Positions 33,856 to 44,675 are shown, counted from the stretch's first letter. The stretch: 64,000 nucleotides of DNA from Candidatus Contubernalis alkalaceticus (GCF_022558445.1 NZ_CP054699.1:2558001-2622000); one strand, 5' to 3'. The notes: generated by a model not told the origin, from the sequence alone. Numbers and translations are program-made.

Positions 33856-35211
33856 TTATGGATTGGCTGCCTTCTTTATCAACGGCTCACCTTTAATTTT
33901 TCTCATTCTTTTGGGAATCAGGTCATTCATCACCAGATCTTCGTAAGATTCCCTTTTTATAACCAGGTCTGAATTTCCCCCCTGCACAAAGACTACAGCA
34001 GGTCGGGGAATGCGGTTATAGTTGTTTGCCATAGAGTAAGTGTAAGCACCGGTGCTGAGGATAGCCAATAAATCTCCTCGTTCCAGCGGAGGAAGATCCA
34101 CATCCCAGATTAACATATCCCCAGATTCACAGGCTTTACCGGCAATAGATACCACTTCTCCCCGGGACTGTTCCGCCTTGTTTGCCACCAGAGCTTCATA
34201 TTTAGCATTATATAAGGCCGGTCTTAAGTTATCGGACATACCCCCGTCCACAGATACGTACCGTCGGATTCCGGGAACCTCTTTGATGGTCCCAATAGTA
34301 TAGAGAGAAGTACCAGCCTCACCCACAATGGAACGGCCCGGCTCGATCATTAATTTAGGTAAAGGAAGATTATATTCCACTGCCCTGGTCTTTACTGCTT
34401 CCGCCATGGCACTGATAAGACTATCAATAGAAGGGGGTTGGTCATCTTTTAAATAGCGGATGCCCAATCCTCCCCCCAAGTTTAATTCTGTCAGCTGCAC
34501 ATTTTTAATAACATCAATTTCCCGTAAAAAGGACATCATGATATTAGCCGTCTGGACAAAGGGCTCCGTATGAAAAATCTGTGAACCAATATGGCAGTGC
34601 AAACCCCTTAGAAGAATATGCTTCATACCCAAACACTTCTCTACCGCTTCCAAAGCCTGGCCGTCCGTCAATCCAAAGCCGAACTTTGAATCCACCTGCC
34701 CGGTCTGTATATACTGATGAGTATCGGGCATTACCCCAGGCTTCACCCTGAACAAAACCTCTGCCTGCAGGCCCATACTCCCGGCCAGAGATTCCAGCAG
34801 ATCCAATTCACTAAAACTATCAACGATAAACCTCCCCACGCCCGCTTCTAGTGCCATTTCTATCTCTTTTGGGGTTTTGTTGTTCCCGTGAAAATAGATG
34901 CGAGCCGGAGGGAAATCCGCCTGAAGAGCTGTAAAAAGTTCCCCACCGGAAACCACGTCCAAGGACATGCCCTCCTCCTCCAGCAGTCGGCACATAGCCG
35001 TGGTTAAAAAAGCTTTCCCTGCATAAATCACTTCAAAGTTTGTATAGTGCTTCTCCATACTCTGTAGATAATATCTACACCGGGTGCGAACCAGTGATTC
35101 ATCCATAATATTTAAAGGCGTCCCGTAGCGGCTGGCCAAACCCACCACATCACATCCTCCGATTTCCAGATGGCCTTTTGAGTTGATTCTCATGGTCCCT
35201 GTTAACATCAT
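33856..35211 (-). CDS. lysA: Diaminopimelate decarboxylase
   Basis: The 451-residue protein has the PLP-lysine motif EVIYAGKAFLT, the HCHIGSQIF segment, the Gly-rich LNLGGGLGIRY and the late catalytic CESGDML. It makes lysine from meso-diaminopimelate. It is the first gene behind the L-box riboswitch, so it should be switched off when lysine is plentiful. The start has GGGAGAG and two adjacent in-frame ATG codons; the exact one is undecided. A C-terminal KRMRKIKGEPLIKK tail is basic. Confidence 0.96.
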   Translation of the reverse strand: MMLTGTMRINSKGHLEIGGCDVVGLASRYGTPLNIMDESLVRTRCRYYLQSMEKHYTNFEVIYAGKAFLTTAMCRLLEEEGMSLDVVSGGELFTALQADFPPARIYFHGNNKTPKEIEMALEAGVGRFIVDSFSELDLLESLAGSMGLQAEVLFRVKPGVMPDTHQYIQTGQVDSKFGFGLTDGQALEAVEKCLGMKHILLRGLHCHIGSQIFHTEPFVQTANIMMSFLREIDVIKNVQLTELNLGGGLGIRYLKDDQPPSIDSLISAMAEAVKTRAVEYNLPLPKLMIEPGRSIVGEAGTSLYTIGTIKEVPGIRRYVSVDGGMSDNLRPALYNAKYEALVANKAEQSRGEVVSIAGKACESGDMLIWDVDLPPLERGDLLAILSTGAYTYSMANNYNRIPRPAVVFVQGGNSDLVIKRESYEDLVMNDLIPKRMRKIKGEPLIKKAANP

Positions 35212-35231
35212 TATATTCTCTCCCTTACCTG

Positions 35232-35478
35232 TAAAAATAAAAAACGACTAACAGGTGATTTCAGTCAGCCGAAACAGTCACCTCTCCCTATCCCTACCGT
35301 GAGATAGCACACCACCAGGGGTCCAGGGAAACCCTTGATGACAGTCCTGCAGTTCTTAACTGCAGACCCAGCCGTAATTTTAGGAAAAATTACGACTTCG
35401 GCGGCAGCCCCTTTCCTGCGCTTCAAAGCCTTCCTAAGCTCCCCGCAGTACTTTTGACAACCGCTCCTCTACCCCACC
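35232..35478 (-). ncRNA. Lysine riboswitch (L-box)
   Basis: Minus-strand landmarks in order are GTAGAGGAGCGG, AAGTACTGCGGGGAG, GCCGCCGAAG, GGGTCTGCAG and GGACTGTCATCAAGGG, all characteristic of L-box junctions. They are followed by a terminator hairpin (35283-35252, stem AGGTGA/TCACCT with inner TTTC/GAAA) and a T-rich tract. It heads the lysine operon. Lysine binding should favour termination. Confidence 0.93.
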
Positions 35479-35513
35479 CCTTTTTGAGATGAGGTAATTC
35501 TTAATTTTTTTTA

Positions 35514-35542
35514 ATACTAACATACACCCCTATAAAAGTCAA
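35514..35542 (-). promoter_or_regulatory. Promoter of the L-box/lysine operon
   Basis: TTGACT (35542-35537), 17 bases, TAGTAT (35519-35514) on the minus strand, about 30 bp ahead of the riboswitch. The remaining 35543-35713 shows no gene. Confidence 0.75.
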
Positions 35543-35713
35543 CGGAAATAATAGCTAGCTTAAAAACCTTGTAACCAGCTTTCTCTATTGCCTCCGTCAT
35601 GTGCATTTCTTAAAAGGGCCCCTGATATGCAGCCAGAACCTTTTGATTTTCCCAAGCTCACCTTACCTTATTATATCTTTACTCTCCGATAATTTTTTTG
35701 GCTTGCTGTCTTG

Positions 35714-36877
35714 TTACACTTCAAAAAGCTGTTTATCAATGGGGCTGAATATTTCACACCCTTCTTTAGTCACAAGAAGCGTGTCCTCTAAATCTACTGC
35801 ACCCCACTGAGGTATGATTATTTTAGGCTCTATAGCCAGGACCATATTTTCCTGGAGCAGCATATCCGCATGTGGGCCCACCACCGGGGGTTCGTCCACC
35901 TCCAGGCCCAACCCATGCCCAATATATTCACCCTTCTGGCTGCCATAGCCCTGCAGATAATCACCATATCCCTCTTCTTCCGCAATCTTTACTGCCAGAT
36001 GATACAGCTCCTTTACCGGAATACCTGCTCGTATATGGCTCAGCACCGACTCCATTATTTTAAGTAATGAGCCAAAAACTTCCTTTTGCCTGTCATCTGC
36101 CTGACCCACCACGTAAGTCCGGGCAATATCCCCGTGATATCCCTGATAGCTGGGAGCTATATCCACCATCACCAAATCTCCTTTTTGGATTACCCGGTCT
36201 GAGGAACCCCAGGGAAGAGCCTTACTTTTTCCTACACCGGTTACAGTCATGGCATATCCACTAATTTTCCACATGTTATCACCGGAAGCTACAATTCCGT
36301 CCCCAGGCAGATATCCATCCCAACGTCTGTGGGCTGTCAAACCTTCATGACCCTCTCTGCGATTAGCCACCCAAATCAATGTCGCCAGTTCTACCTCCGT
36401 AATCCCCGGCCTGAGGTTGTTTAATATTACCTCATGAATATGGGAAAACAGCCCGGCAGATTTTTTAACCAGCTCTATTTCTTCTAAATCTTTTATCATC
36501 CGCTGGTCCATAATTAAAGGAGATATGTTTTCACACCGGAAGTCTTCAAAAAATTCTGCCGTCTTACTGTAAAGCCTGGCAGGGAGCACATCCTCCTCCA
36601 TGCCTATAACTCCCCCTTTGACACCAAAGCTGTGCAGGATTTTTTTTATCTCTTTTAGGCTGCCTCCCGGCCTTATATCCTCCAGGGTGGCCTCCTCCTG
36701 GACAAAGTCCCAGGCCCTTCTGGCAAAGAGAATTGGCTCCTCCTTCAGAGTGACCAACAGATTACAGGGCTGAGCAGTGCCCGCATAATAATATACATCC
36801 CGGGGATACATCAATAATGCCACATCAAATCCCTTTTCTTCCATTCTCCTCTTCAAACCATCAATTCTCTTCTTCAT
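35714..36877 (-). CDS. Xaa-Pro aminopeptidase-like M24B metallopeptidase
   Basis: The 387-residue protein has a creatinase-like N-terminal domain (about 1-130) and a pita-bread catalytic domain with the five metal ligands in place: Asp in MVDIAPSYQGYHGDIART (two Asp), His in EYIGHGLGLEVDEPP, Glu in LAIEPKI and Glu in AVDLEDTLLV. Such enzymes remove N-terminal residues before proline or cleave Xaa-Pro dipeptides. ATG 36877 is better spaced from GGAGGG than the preceding ATG. It lies 16 bp behind copA. Confidence 0.9.
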   Translation of the reverse strand: MKKRIDGLKRRMEEKGFDVALLMYPRDVYYYAGTAQPCNLLVTLKEEPILFARRAWDFVQEEATLEDIRPGGSLKEIKKILHSFGVKGGVIGMEEDVLPARLYSKTAEFFEDFRCENISPLIMDQRMIKDLEEIELVKKSAGLFSHIHEVILNNLRPGITEVELATLIWVANRREGHEGLTAHRRWDGYLPGDGIVASGDNMWKISGYAMTVTGVGKSKALPWGSSDRVIQKGDLVMVDIAPSYQGYHGDIARTYVVGQADDRQKEVFGSLLKIMESVLSHIRAGIPVKELYHLAVKIAEEEGYGDYLQGYGSQKGEYIGHGLGLEVDEPPVVGPHADMLLQENMVLAIEPKIIIPQWGAVDLEDTLLVTKEGCEIFSPIDKQLFEV

Positions 36878-36893
36878 CATTACCCTCCAAAAT

Positions 36894-39098
36894 TTAATTT
36901 TTAACCACTCTTTTTTGCTTTAATCTCAGAGAATTCAGCAAAACCGAAATAGAACTCATGGCCATGGCAATAGCGGCAATCACCGGACTCAGCAGTCCTG
37001 AAGCAGCTATGGGAATAGCCAGGGTGTTATAACCAAAAGCCCAAAAAAGATTTTGGCGAATGATATTAAATGTGAAACGACTTAAATTCAAAGCGGTTAC
37101 CACTGAGGAAAGGTCTCCTCGGATCAAGGTTATATCTGAGGCTTCTATGGCAATATCTGTGCCGGTGCCGATGGCAATGCCTACGTCTGCCTGGGCCAGA
37201 GCAGGAGCATCGTTAATCCCATCCCCTACCATAGCCACTTTTCTGCCCTCCTCCTGTAGACGGCGGATTTCCGCCTCCTTCTCATGGGGCAGCACTTCTG
37301 AAAGTACCTGATTTATACCCACCTGAGCTCCAATAGCCGTAGCAGTGCGCTGGTTGTCACCGGTAAGCATAACCGTTTCCAAGCCTTTTCCCTTTAAATA
37401 ATTTACTGCCCAGCGGGCATCATCCTTCAGAGTATCGGCCACCGCCAGAATTCCTGCAAGCTTCCCCTCCACTGCCAGGTATACTACAGTTTTTCCCTGG
37501 TTCTCCAGGCGGTACACTTCCTCTTTTATCCTGTCCTCCAATGAAATACCAGCACTAAAGAGCAGTTTGGGATTCCCTAAAAGAACTTCCCTGCCATTAA
37601 CCCGGGATTTTACCCCCATTCCCGTCACCGCTTCAAACACTTCTGTTGAATCCAATACTAGACCTTTTTTTCGGGCTCCCTGTACCAAAGCCTGGCCGAT
37701 AGGATGCTCCGACCCATACTCCACACTGCCGGCCAGCCTCAAGATATCTTCTTCCCCCTCACTGAAAGCAACTACATCGGTCAAAGAAGGTTCTCCTCGA
37801 GTTAAGGTGCCGGTTTTATCAAAAACTACCGTATCTATGTCTTTCATAGTCTGTAAACTTTCGGCATCCTTAATCAGAACTCCGTTTTCCGCACCCATAC
37901 CCGTACCCACCATAATGGCCGTGGGTGTAGCCAACCCCAGAGCACAGGGACAGGAAATAACCAAAACAGCAATGGAAGCGAACAGAGCTCTTTCCATGCC
38001 CGAGAGACCTCCTATGGAAAACCAGGCAATAAAGGTGAGAACAGCAATAGTGACTACCACTGGAACGAAGTAAGCGGTAACCCGATCCGCCAGCACCTGT
38101 ATAGGAGCCTTGGAAGCCTGGGCCTCCTCCACCGCCTTAATAATTTGGGCCAAAAAGGTATCTTTCCCCACCTTGCTGGCCTTTACCATCAGGACTCCAT
38201 TTTTGTTCATAGTTCCTCCGATAACCTCATCCCCAACCGTCCGGTCTACCGGTATGCTCTCTCCAGTAACCATTGACTCATCCACGCTGGAGTAACCCTC
38301 CACTACCACACCATCTACAGGTACTTTTTCCCCAGGCTTGACCATTACTAAATCCTCCTGCTTCAGAGCTTCCACGGGAACCTGCCGTTCCTCTCCGTCA
38401 ACTATCATTCGAGCAGTCTTAGCTCCCAGTTCTAATAGCTTGCGAATAGCGGAGGAGGTTTTACTCCGGGCGATGGTTTCAAGATATCTGCCCAGCAGGT
38501 GAAAGGCCATAATCATGGCGGATAGACCCATAAAAGAAACACTGTCCGATATGAAAAAAGAGGCAATACCCCAGCTGAATGCCGCTATTGTGCCCATGGA
38601 AATTAACACATCCATATTGGCACTGCCGTGGCGCAGGGAGTTCATGGCGCCTTTATGGGTGGGCAGGCCGGCCCAAAATACAATAGGAAGGGCAGCCGCC
38701 AGCATAATCCAATCGTGACCTGGAACATGTACCACATGCCACATCTCCATCAGCATCAGCGCTTCCAGGAATATCGTAACTGCCATCACAAAAAACAGCA
38801 CCCTTTTTCGGCTTCGAAGCTCCAGTTCCACTTTAGTTTCTTCCTCTGATTCAAAGAGGGGGTCCTGAGCCAGAACTTCAAACCCCAGATCCTGGACCAT
38901 TTTATCAATTTCAGCAGGTTCTATTTTTTGAGGGTCATAGCTAACGGTGGCGCTTTCCAGAGGGAAAACTACAGAAACATCTATAATTCCCTCAGTTTTT
39001 TTTAGGCTCTTCTCTATGTTAGCCGCACAGGAAGCACAATGCATGCCTCCTATATTCAATTTTATTATGTGTCCATCATTATTGTTTTTTCCTGTCAT
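36894..39098 (-). CDS. copA: Copper-translocating P1B-type ATPase
   Basis: The 734-residue protein has one heavy-metal domain ([12 protein letters not shown], about residues 18-29), the actuator TGES (VTGESIPVD), the membrane CPC in [13 protein letters not shown], the phosphorylation site DKTGTLTRG, the HP of SEHPIGQAL and the hinge [11 protein letters not shown]. These features define Cu+ exporters. ATG follows AAGGAG. No copper chaperone or CsoR is adjacent. It may supply copper balance for the respiratory enzymes implied by the heme and Ccm genes. Confidence 0.95.
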   Translation of the reverse strand: MTGKNNNDGHIIKLNIGGMHCASCAANIEKSLKKTEGIIDVSVVFPLESATVSYDPQKIEPAEIDKMVQDLGFEVLAQDPLFESEEETKVELELRSRKRVLFFVMAVTIFLEALMLMEMWHVVHVPGHDWIMLAAALPIVFWAGLPTHKGAMNSLRHGSANMDVLISMGTIAAFSWGIASFFISDSVSFMGLSAMIMAFHLLGRYLETIARSKTSSAIRKLLELGAKTARMIVDGEERQVPVEALKQEDLVMVKPGEKVPVDGVVVEGYSSVDESMVTGESIPVDRTVGDEVIGGTMNKNGVLMVKASKVGKDTFLAQIIKAVEEAQASKAPIQVLADRVTAYFVPVVVTIAVLTFIAWFSIGGLSGMERALFASIAVLVISCPCALGLATPTAIMVGTGMGAENGVLIKDAESLQTMKDIDTVVFDKTGTLTRGEPSLTDVVAFSEGEEDILRLAGSVEYGSEHPIGQALVQGARKKGLVLDSTEVFEAVTGMGVKSRVNGREVLLGNPKLLFSAGISLEDRIKEEVYRLENQGKTVVYLAVEGKLAGILAVADTLKDDARWAVNYLKGKGLETVMLTGDNQRTATAIGAQVGINQVLSEVLPHEKEAEIRRLQEEGRKVAMVGDGINDAPALAQADVGIAIGTGTDIAIEASDITLIRGDLSSVVTALNLSRFTFNIIRQNLFWAFGYNTLAIPIAASGLLSPVIAAIAMAMSSISVLLNSLRLKQKRVVKN

Positions 39099-39127
39099 GT
39101 CAAACTCCTTACCCTCTGTGGACTTAA

Positions 39128-39610
39128 TTATTCTTTCTCTCCGTTGTATTCTACCAAACAGGCTTCCAACTGATCCTCGGGAATAATCTCCGTTATGGTG
39201 GGTTTAAACTTTCGTGTTTGGGCAATTCGCTTGTCCATAAGCCTGATAACCACGAATACTAATACCATAGCCAAAAAGCCTACTCCAATACTCATAACTT
39301 CTGCAGTTTCCTGATAGCCACTGCCTATGGCCACCTTTTGCGTTATAAACATGGCAATAACCAGTGCAATTACAGGAATGACGTAGACAATGAGGGAAGC
39401 AAGTATTACTTTATTTGTCTCTACTCCTATTCTAACGAATTCCCCTACTTTTGCCCCCACAGGATTAGGAACTTCTATGGTGACTTCTGTCCCCCCTCCT
39501 GCTGATAAAATGCCACATCCACCACAACTTTTACAGGAAGAATGTTTCTTAACTATTATTTTTGCCATACCATCATCATTTACTTCAAAAACTTCACCAA
39601 CCTGCTCCAA
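39128..39610 (-). CDS. RseC/SoxR-reducing-system-family membrane protein
   Basis: A 160-residue protein with a Cys-rich start ([17 protein letters not shown], about residues 25-40) that may hold a metal or cluster, and two membrane spans (about 68-90 and 104-125). This is the RseC family, linked with Rnf complexes and SoxR reduction in other bacteria. TTG start after GGAGAGGG. It precedes copA by 29 bp. No rnf genes are visible in the window. Confidence 0.85.
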   Translation of the reverse strand: MEQVGEVFEVNDDGMAKIIVKKHSSCKSCGGCGILSAGGGTEVTIEVPNPVGAKVGEFVRIGVETNKVILASLIVYVIPVIALVIAMFITQKVAIGSGYQETAEVMSIGVGFLAMVLVFVVIRLMDKRIAQTRKFKPTITEIIPEDQLEACLVEYNGEKE

Positions 39611-39737
39611 AAAACCCTCTCCTTTACCAGTTCTTTTTAAGCTAGAATATTTATATTATTATCATTACCCTCCAGCTGAAGAAAACCACAATAAAAAATA
39701 TTAATAATTAATTATTCTATTTATTTTAAAATAATCC

Positions 39738-39766
39738 TTGCATAGGTTCAATCTTTGTATTATAAT
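39738..39766 (+). promoter_or_regulatory. Plus-strand promoter of a candidate small RNA
   Basis: TTGCAT (39738-39743), 17 bases, TATAAT (39761-39766) in an otherwise empty intergenic stretch. The next features downstream are a hairpin and T run at 39853-39878. Confidence 0.6.
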
Positions 39767-39772
39767 TAAGTT

Positions 39773-39878
39773 CAGAATTTAGTAAATTTTCAAATACTTA
39801 CAGTGAGCTTACAACGTAAACTACCAACCCTTATTCATAATTTCCCCATATCCCCAGTTTATACTGGGCTTTTTTTTT
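39773..39878 (+). ncRNA. Candidate small RNA of about 105 nt
   Basis: A consensus promoter is followed about 80 nt later by a terminator: CCCAGT (39853-39858), loop TTAT, ACTGGG (39863-39868), then nine Ts. No flanking gene on the plus strand explains it, and no family is recognised. A 26-codon GTG frame inside has no ribosome site. 39611-39981 holds nothing else. Confidence 0.45.
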
Positions 39879-39981
39879 GGTGAAAATAACAAGATTTAAA
39901 CCTTGGGTTAAACCTTTTTACAAAACCATAAACTTTATGCTGAGACACCAGACAGTCTGTCCTATATTTATGGTTAATCAA

Positions 39982-41169
39982 TCATTCCAATAACTTCAAG
40001 GCAGCCCAAGCCAACACTGCTGCCCCCACAGGCAGAGATTCTTCGTTGATATCATAATCCTGATGATGCCAGGGATGAACTGACTTCCCTGCTTCAGGAG
40101 CAACTCCCAGAAATAAATAGGAGCCGGGAACATGCTCTAAATAATGTGCAAAATCCTCACTGCCCATGAGTGGGCTTTCCATAATCAACGTATTTTCTTC
40201 TCCCAAGATTTCTCTAGAGGCTTCTTCAACTAGAGCAGTTACTTTGTCTTCGTTCACCAATACCGGGTAATTTCTGGTGTATTCCAATTCATATGCTGCA
40301 CCACAAGCAGAAGTAATCCCTTTAAGGATTTCATCAATCATTCCTTCCATCCGATCCCGTAGTTCAGAACTCAAAGTACGCACAGTCCCCTCCATCTCCA
40401 CTTCCGCAGCAATAATGTTAAACTTTTCCCCCCCTTGAATTTTCCCAATGCTTAATACCACCGGTTCTATTGGATTAACCCTCCTGCTGGAAATCAGCTG
40501 CAAAGCTTGTATCACCTGGGAAGCCACCACCACCGAATCCACCGTCTGGTGAGGAGCTGCACCGTGCCCTCCGCTTCCAATAATTTTTATTTTAAACGAG
40601 TCCGCCGCCGCCATAACCGGTCCCCTTTTCAGGGCTACAGAACCTACTGGATAGTACGGGTTGGTATGTATCCCTAAAATGGCGTCCACTGAAGGTTGGG
40701 TCAGCACACCCGCTTCTATCATGAAACAAGCACCGCCGGGGGGTTTTTCCTCAGCAGGTTGAAAGATAAACTTAACCTGTCCCTTTATCTTTTCTGAATA
40801 TTTCAATAAAAGCATTGCTGCTCCCAAGACTACCGTCATATGAGCATCATGTCCGCAGGCATGACAGACACCAGGGTAACGGGAGGAATAGTCGGCATCC
40901 TTACCATCCTGCAGGGGCAAAGCATCCATATCCGCTCTCAGAGCAATGGTTTTGCCCGGCTCACTTCCTTTTAGCAAAGCTGTCACTCCAGTACCAGCTA
41001 CGTTCTTTTGGACCTTCAGCCCCAATTTTTCCAATAGGGAAGAAATATATTCCCCGGTTTTTTCCTCCTCAAAGGCTGTCTCAGGATAACGATGAAAATG
41101 CCGACGGATTTCCACCAGCTGCTCTTTTAAAATTTCTGCACTGAATTTTAATTCTTCATTAAAAAACAT
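39982..41169 (-). CDS. M20-family amidohydrolase (hippurate/IAA-amino acid hydrolase-like)
   Basis: The 395-residue protein has RRHFHRYPETAFEE, ALRADMDALPL, GVCHACGHDAHMTVVLGAA and FQPAEEKPPGGA with the Cys/His/Glu metal ligands of the M20D group, plus the lid-domain GGHGAAPHQTVD. Members remove acyl groups from N-acyl amino acids, including N-acetyl-diaminopimelate. Since dapL is present here, a lysine role is less likely. ATG 41169 follows GGAGGTG. It trails hemL by 30 bp, so it may be read with the heme operon. Confidence 0.88.
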   Translation of the reverse strand: MFFNEELKFSAEILKEQLVEIRRHFHRYPETAFEEEKTGEYISSLLEKLGLKVQKNVAGTGVTALLKGSEPGKTIALRADMDALPLQDGKDADYSSRYPGVCHACGHDAHMTVVLGAAMLLLKYSEKIKGQVKFIFQPAEEKPPGGACFMIEAGVLTQPSVDAILGIHTNPYYPVGSVALKRGPVMAAADSFKIKIIGSGGHGAAPHQTVDSVVVASQVIQALQLISSRRVNPIEPVVLSIGKIQGGEKFNIIAAEVEMEGTVRTLSSELRDRMEGMIDEILKGITSACGAAYELEYTRNYPVLVNEDKVTALVEEASREILGEENTLIMESPLMGSEDFAHYLEHVPGSYLFLGVAPEAGKSVHPWHHQDYDINEESLPVGAAVLAWAALKLLE

Positions 41170-41199
41170 TTCGACACCTCCGGCACAACAATTTTTCAA

Positions 41200-42492
41200 T
41201 TAACTCCGTGCTGCTTTTTCAAGAGATTCTGTTCCCGCTTCGATGGTCCTTTCAATATCTTCTTCCGTATGAGCTGCAGAAACAAATCCTGATTCAAATT
41301 GAGAAGGAGCCAGATATATTCCTCTCTCCAGCATAGCCTGAAAATATCTAGTAAACATATTTAGATCAGAGCGGGCAGCTGTGTCAAAATCCCAAACCTC
41401 CCCTTCCTGGAAGAAAACGCAAAACAGGGATCCAATCCTATGGACACGAACCGGTATCCCCAGTCTATCCGCACCTTTCTTTACCCCCTCCAACAATTTC
41501 TTCGTTTTAACCTCCAACTGGGTATAGATTGACCCTTCTTTTAAAACCTTTAATACAGCAATCCCTGCAGACATGGCCAGAGGATTCCCCGAAAGAGTGC
41601 CTGCCTGATAGACAGGACCCAGGGGAGCCATGCTCTCCATTATCTCTCTTCTTCCACCATAGGCGCCCACAGGAAGACCACCGCCAATAATTTTACCCAA
41701 ACAGGTCAGATCCGGTCTCACTCCATAAACCTCCTGGGCCCCTCCAAAGGCAGCCCTGAAACCGGTAATCACCTCATCAAAGATTAACAGTGAACCATAC
41801 TTTTCAGTGATTTTCCGTAAAAATTCCAGATAACCCAAACGAGGTAAAACCAGCCCCATGTTTCCGGCCACCGGTTCTAGAATCACTGCGGCTATTTCCT
41901 CTCCCTGCTGTTCAAATACTTCTTTTAACGAATCTATATCATTATAAGATATGCTAATGGTATCCCGGGCCGTCCCCGGGGTAACTCCCGGGCTATCCGG
42001 CAGACCCAGGGTAGTAACTCCAGAACCGGCTTTAATCAGCAGACTGTCTACATGTCCGTGATAACAGCCGTTGAACTTCAAGATTTTATCCCTCTGGGTA
42101 AATCCTCGAGCCAGGCGCAGAGCAGTCATGGTAGCCTCTGTCCCGGAATTCACCATCCTCACCATTTCCATGGAAGGAAAAGCTCCTGTCACCAGTTCCG
42201 CCATTTCCGTTTCCATCTCTGTGGGTGCCCCAAAACTGGTACCACTCTCCAGAGCAGTTTTTACCGCCTCCACCACCTGAGGGTGACAGTGCCCCAGAAT
42301 CAACGGCCCCCAGGAACAAACGTAATCAATATACTCCTTTCCCTCCAGGTCATATATTTTAGACCCTTTACCCTCGGATATAAAAGGGGGATTCAACCCA
42401 ACAGAACTGAAAGCCCTTACGGGGCTATTAACCCCGCCAGGCATTATTTTCTTAGCCTTCTCAAATGCTTCTATGGATTTTTTTTCAGTCAC
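41200..42492 (-). CDS. hemL: Glutamate-1-semialdehyde 2,1-aminomutase
   Basis: The 430-residue protein has [16 protein letters not shown], the [20 protein letters not shown]-binding part, [19 protein letters not shown] and the PLP lysine in [17 protein letters not shown]. It makes 5-aminolevulinate from glutamate semialdehyde, in the C5 pathway with hemA at 50070. GTG start follows GGAGGG. Although far from hemA it lies in the same minus-strand set of tetrapyrrole genes. Confidence 0.96.
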   Translation of the reverse strand: MTEKKSIEAFEKAKKIMPGGVNSPVRAFSSVGLNPPFISEGKGSKIYDLEGKEYIDYVCSWGPLILGHCHPQVVEAVKTALESGTSFGAPTEMETEMAELVTGAFPSMEMVRMVNSGTEATMTALRLARGFTQRDKILKFNGCYHGHVDSLLIKAGSGVTTLGLPDSPGVTPGTARDTISISYNDIDSLKEVFEQQGEEIAAVILEPVAGNMGLVLPRLGYLEFLRKITEKYGSLLIFDEVITGFRAAFGGAQEVYGVRPDLTCLGKIIGGGLPVGAYGGRREIMESMAPLGPVYQAGTLSGNPLAMSAGIAVLKVLKEGSIYTQLEVKTKKLLEGVKKGADRLGIPVRVHRIGSLFCVFFQEGEVWDFDTAARSDLNMFTRYFQAMLERGIYLAPSQFESGFVSAAHTEEDIERTIEAGTESLEKAARS

Positions 42493-42520
42493 CTTAAACC
42501 CTCCTTTGTTAAAAAAAGCG

Positions 42521-42988
42521 CTAAAAATAGCGCATGCTGGTTTTTTTAAATTCTTTTATAGAATACAGCAAATTAAAATCTTTTGTCCCAGTTTCCTTAG
42601 AAATTTTTTCCGCAGTATCCTGGCACTCTTCCTTTGATTTTCCATGAATCATCGTAAATAAATTATACGGCCAATGAGGAGGAAAAGCCGGACGCTGGTA
42701 GACATGACTAATTTCAGAATATGCGCTCATTTTACTGCCCACTTCATCTACCAGGCTTTCCTCAACCTGCCAACAGCCCATGGCATTATAACGATATCCT
42801 GCATGGTAATGTCGAACTACAGCTCCAATACGTCTCAATAGACCCCTATCCTGAAGTTCTTTCACCTTAACTAATAATTCCTCTTCCTCAATCCCCAAAC
42901 TATCTGCCAAATTTTCAAAGGGCCGTGGATCCAAGGGTAAATCTTCCTGGAGGAAACTCACAATCTTTTTTTCCTGATTTGTTAACAT
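42521..42988 (-). CDS. ahbB: Siroheme decarboxylase, AhbB subunit
   Basis: A 155-residue Lrp/AsnC-like protein with an N-terminal helix-turn-helix-like part and [20 protein letters not shown], the AhbB/NirH-type signature with catalytic-region His residues. With AhbA it decarboxylates the two acetate-derived side chains at C12 and C18 of siroheme to give didecarboxysiroheme. It lies 62 bp from ahbA, and both ahbC and ahbD are in the same run, so regulator function is unlikely despite the Lrp-like fold. Confidence 0.9.
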   Translation of the reverse strand: MLTNQEKKIVSFLQEDLPLDPRPFENLADSLGIEEEELLVKVKELQDRGLLRRIGAVVRHYHAGYRYNAMGCWQVEESLVDEVGSKMSAYSEISHVYQRPAFPPHWPYNLFTMIHGKSKEECQDTAEKISKETGTKDFNLLYSIKEFKKTSMRYF

Positions 42989-43050
42989 TCCTTCACATCC
43001 CCGCTGTAAAGTTGGTTAAAGCATCCCGATAACGCTACCAAAATATATTC

Positions 43051-43545
43051 TTAATTCCTATCTAAATGCTGTGTATGAACTGCTTCAGCAGTTTTTGTGC
43101 CCACCTCGAAATAAGTGCCAATTTTAAAAAGCTTTAGAAAAGGCAGGTTCATCAAATTAACCACTGAGGGGTTTTTGCCAATAATCTGTATTATCTCTTT
43201 AATCCTATCCTCCCCAGGTGAAATCAAAGTAAACCACAGGTTGAAACGGTGATCCCGCTGGTAGTTATGGGTCACTTCAGAAAAGCTGTTAACCTGATGG
43301 GCTACCTCCTCCAATTTTTCCGGAATAACTTCCAGTGCCACCAGGGTACTGCGGTAGCCCAAACCCCGGGGGTCAAAGACCCCACCAATTCTCCGCACCA
43401 GTCCCTGCTCCTTAAAAGCGGTAATTTTTTTAATAACTTCCTCTTCCTTAAGACCCAGTCGATTACCTAATTCTTGATAGGGCCGGGAACTTAATGGGAA
43501 TTCCTTTTGAATTATATTTAAAAGCTTACTGTCCACTGGATTCAT
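43051..43545 (-). CDS. ahbA: Siroheme decarboxylase, AhbA subunit
   Basis: The 164-residue relative of AhbB has RRIGGVFDPRGLGYRSTLVA in place of the His-rich signature and a VTHNYQRDHRFNLWFTL segment, as in AhbA. The two subunits form the heterodimeric decarboxylase. ATG follows AAAGGAG. A 143-bp gap separates it from ahbD upstream. In that gap TTGTCA/TGACAA flank a short GGGGACAGTTCTT motif, a small hairpin near 43640-43670. Confidence 0.9.
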   Translation of the reverse strand: MNPVDSKLLNIIQKEFPLSSRPYQELGNRLGLKEEEVIKKITAFKEQGLVRRIGGVFDPRGLGYRSTLVALEVIPEKLEEVAHQVNSFSEVTHNYQRDHRFNLWFTLISPGEDRIKEIIQIIGKNPSVVNLMNLPFLKLFKIGTYFEVGTKTAEAVHTQHLDRN

Positions 43546-43688
43546 AATTAACTCCTTTTTTTATTCCCTATAGAGAACCGAGGAATCCCGGTGTTTTTTT
43601 TATTCTTGAAAAACATAAAACAAATTAATCATGCCAAAAATATTGTCACAAGAACTGTCCCCTTGACAACCCTTGAAACTTGATAACC

Positions 43689-44675
43689 TTATTTGCCGTA
43701 TACGCACCAGGGATCTTCTGCCATATAGTCTCCATCACTGTAATAATAGGCCCTGGCCCTACATCCTCCGCACATTTCCTCATAACGGCATTCTCCACAT
43801 TTTCCCTGAGAGGGCTGGCGTAGATCTTTTAAAACTGGTGATTCCTGCCATAAGGTTTTAAAATCTGTTTCTACCACGTTTCCTAACTTTATAGGAAGGT
43901 AGGGACAGGGATGAAGGTCGCCATTGGGCAGGATACAGCAGTACGACCTTCCCGCCAGGCAACCCCGGTTAAAACGCATTTCCATTCCTTTTTGAACGGC
44001 TACCCGCATAAACTGGGGAGCACAGGTAGGTTTGATTTCGATATCCACTTCCCCTTGTTTTTTTAATATACGATGAATTAACTGCTCATACTGACGCTGC
44101 CTCAAGCCATCTTCTTCAATATCTTTCCCCCGGCCCGTGGGAACCAGGAAAAAAATATGATGAGCCCGGGCTCCTATCTTTACGGCAAAATCCGTTATAT
44201 TTTCAAATTCCTCAAAATTTTCATTCACCACGGTGGTGTGAATTTGAAAAGGCAGGCCCACTTGAAGACAGTTTTTCATACCCTGCACTGCTTTTTCCCA
44301 AGAACCCGGCACCTGCCTGAAATTATCATGCATCGCCGGGTTGGCGCTGTCTAGACTGATGCCCATGCACATGGCACCAGCACTTTTTAATTCTTTCGCC
44401 AGCTCAAAGTCCAACAAAGTTCCCGTGGTGCCAAAAACTGTCCGCAGCCCCGATTCCCGGGCATATGCTGTTAGTTCTACAATATCTGGACGAAGCAGAG
44501 GCTCCCCCCCGCTTAAAATGATCATCTTAAAGCCCGCTGCCGCCAGGTCCTTTATTAACTTTTTCCCCTGAGCGGTATCCAGTTCATCGGAGTCCTTTAA
44601 TCCGGCATCCCGGTAACAGTGTTTACATTTTAGATGGCATTGTCTGGTAGTATTCCAAGATACAAGCATCTTCAT
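43689..44675 (-). CDS. ahbD: Heme synthase AhbD, radical SAM
   Basis: The 328-residue protein has the radical SAM cluster motif QCHLKCKHCYRD (Cys-x3-Cys-x2-Cys, about residues 13-20), SGGEPLLRPD, and a C-terminal auxiliary-cluster region CGECRYEEMCGGCRARAYY then DPWC. AhbD converts the two propionates of Fe-coproporphyrin III to vinyls, giving protoheme. The neighbours ahbA/B/C and hemB leave little doubt over alternatives such as PqqE- or NirJ-like enzymes. Confidence 0.9.
   Translation of the reverse strand: MKMLVSWNTTRQCHLKCKHCYRDAGLKDSDELDTAQGKKLIKDLAAAGFKMIILSGGEPLLRPDIVELTAYARESGLRTVFGTTGTLLDFELAKELKSAGAMCMGISLDSANPAMHDNFRQVPGSWEKAVQGMKNCLQVGLPFQIHTTVVNENFEEFENITDFAVKIGARAHHIFFLVPTGRGKDIEEDGLRQRQYEQLIHRILKKQGEVDIEIKPTCAPQFMRVAVQKGMEMRFNRGCLAGRSYCCILPNGDLHPCPYLPIKLGNVVETDFKTLWQESPVLKDLRQPSQGKCGECRYEEMCGGCRARAYYYSDGDYMAEDPWCVYGK

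Noticed and set aside
43640-43670. GGGGACAGTTCTT motif flanked by TTGTCA/TGACAA as a specific operator
   Set aside because: Similar GGGACA-type short motifs occur in several places (1795-1821, about 16810); more likely a dispersed intergenic motif.
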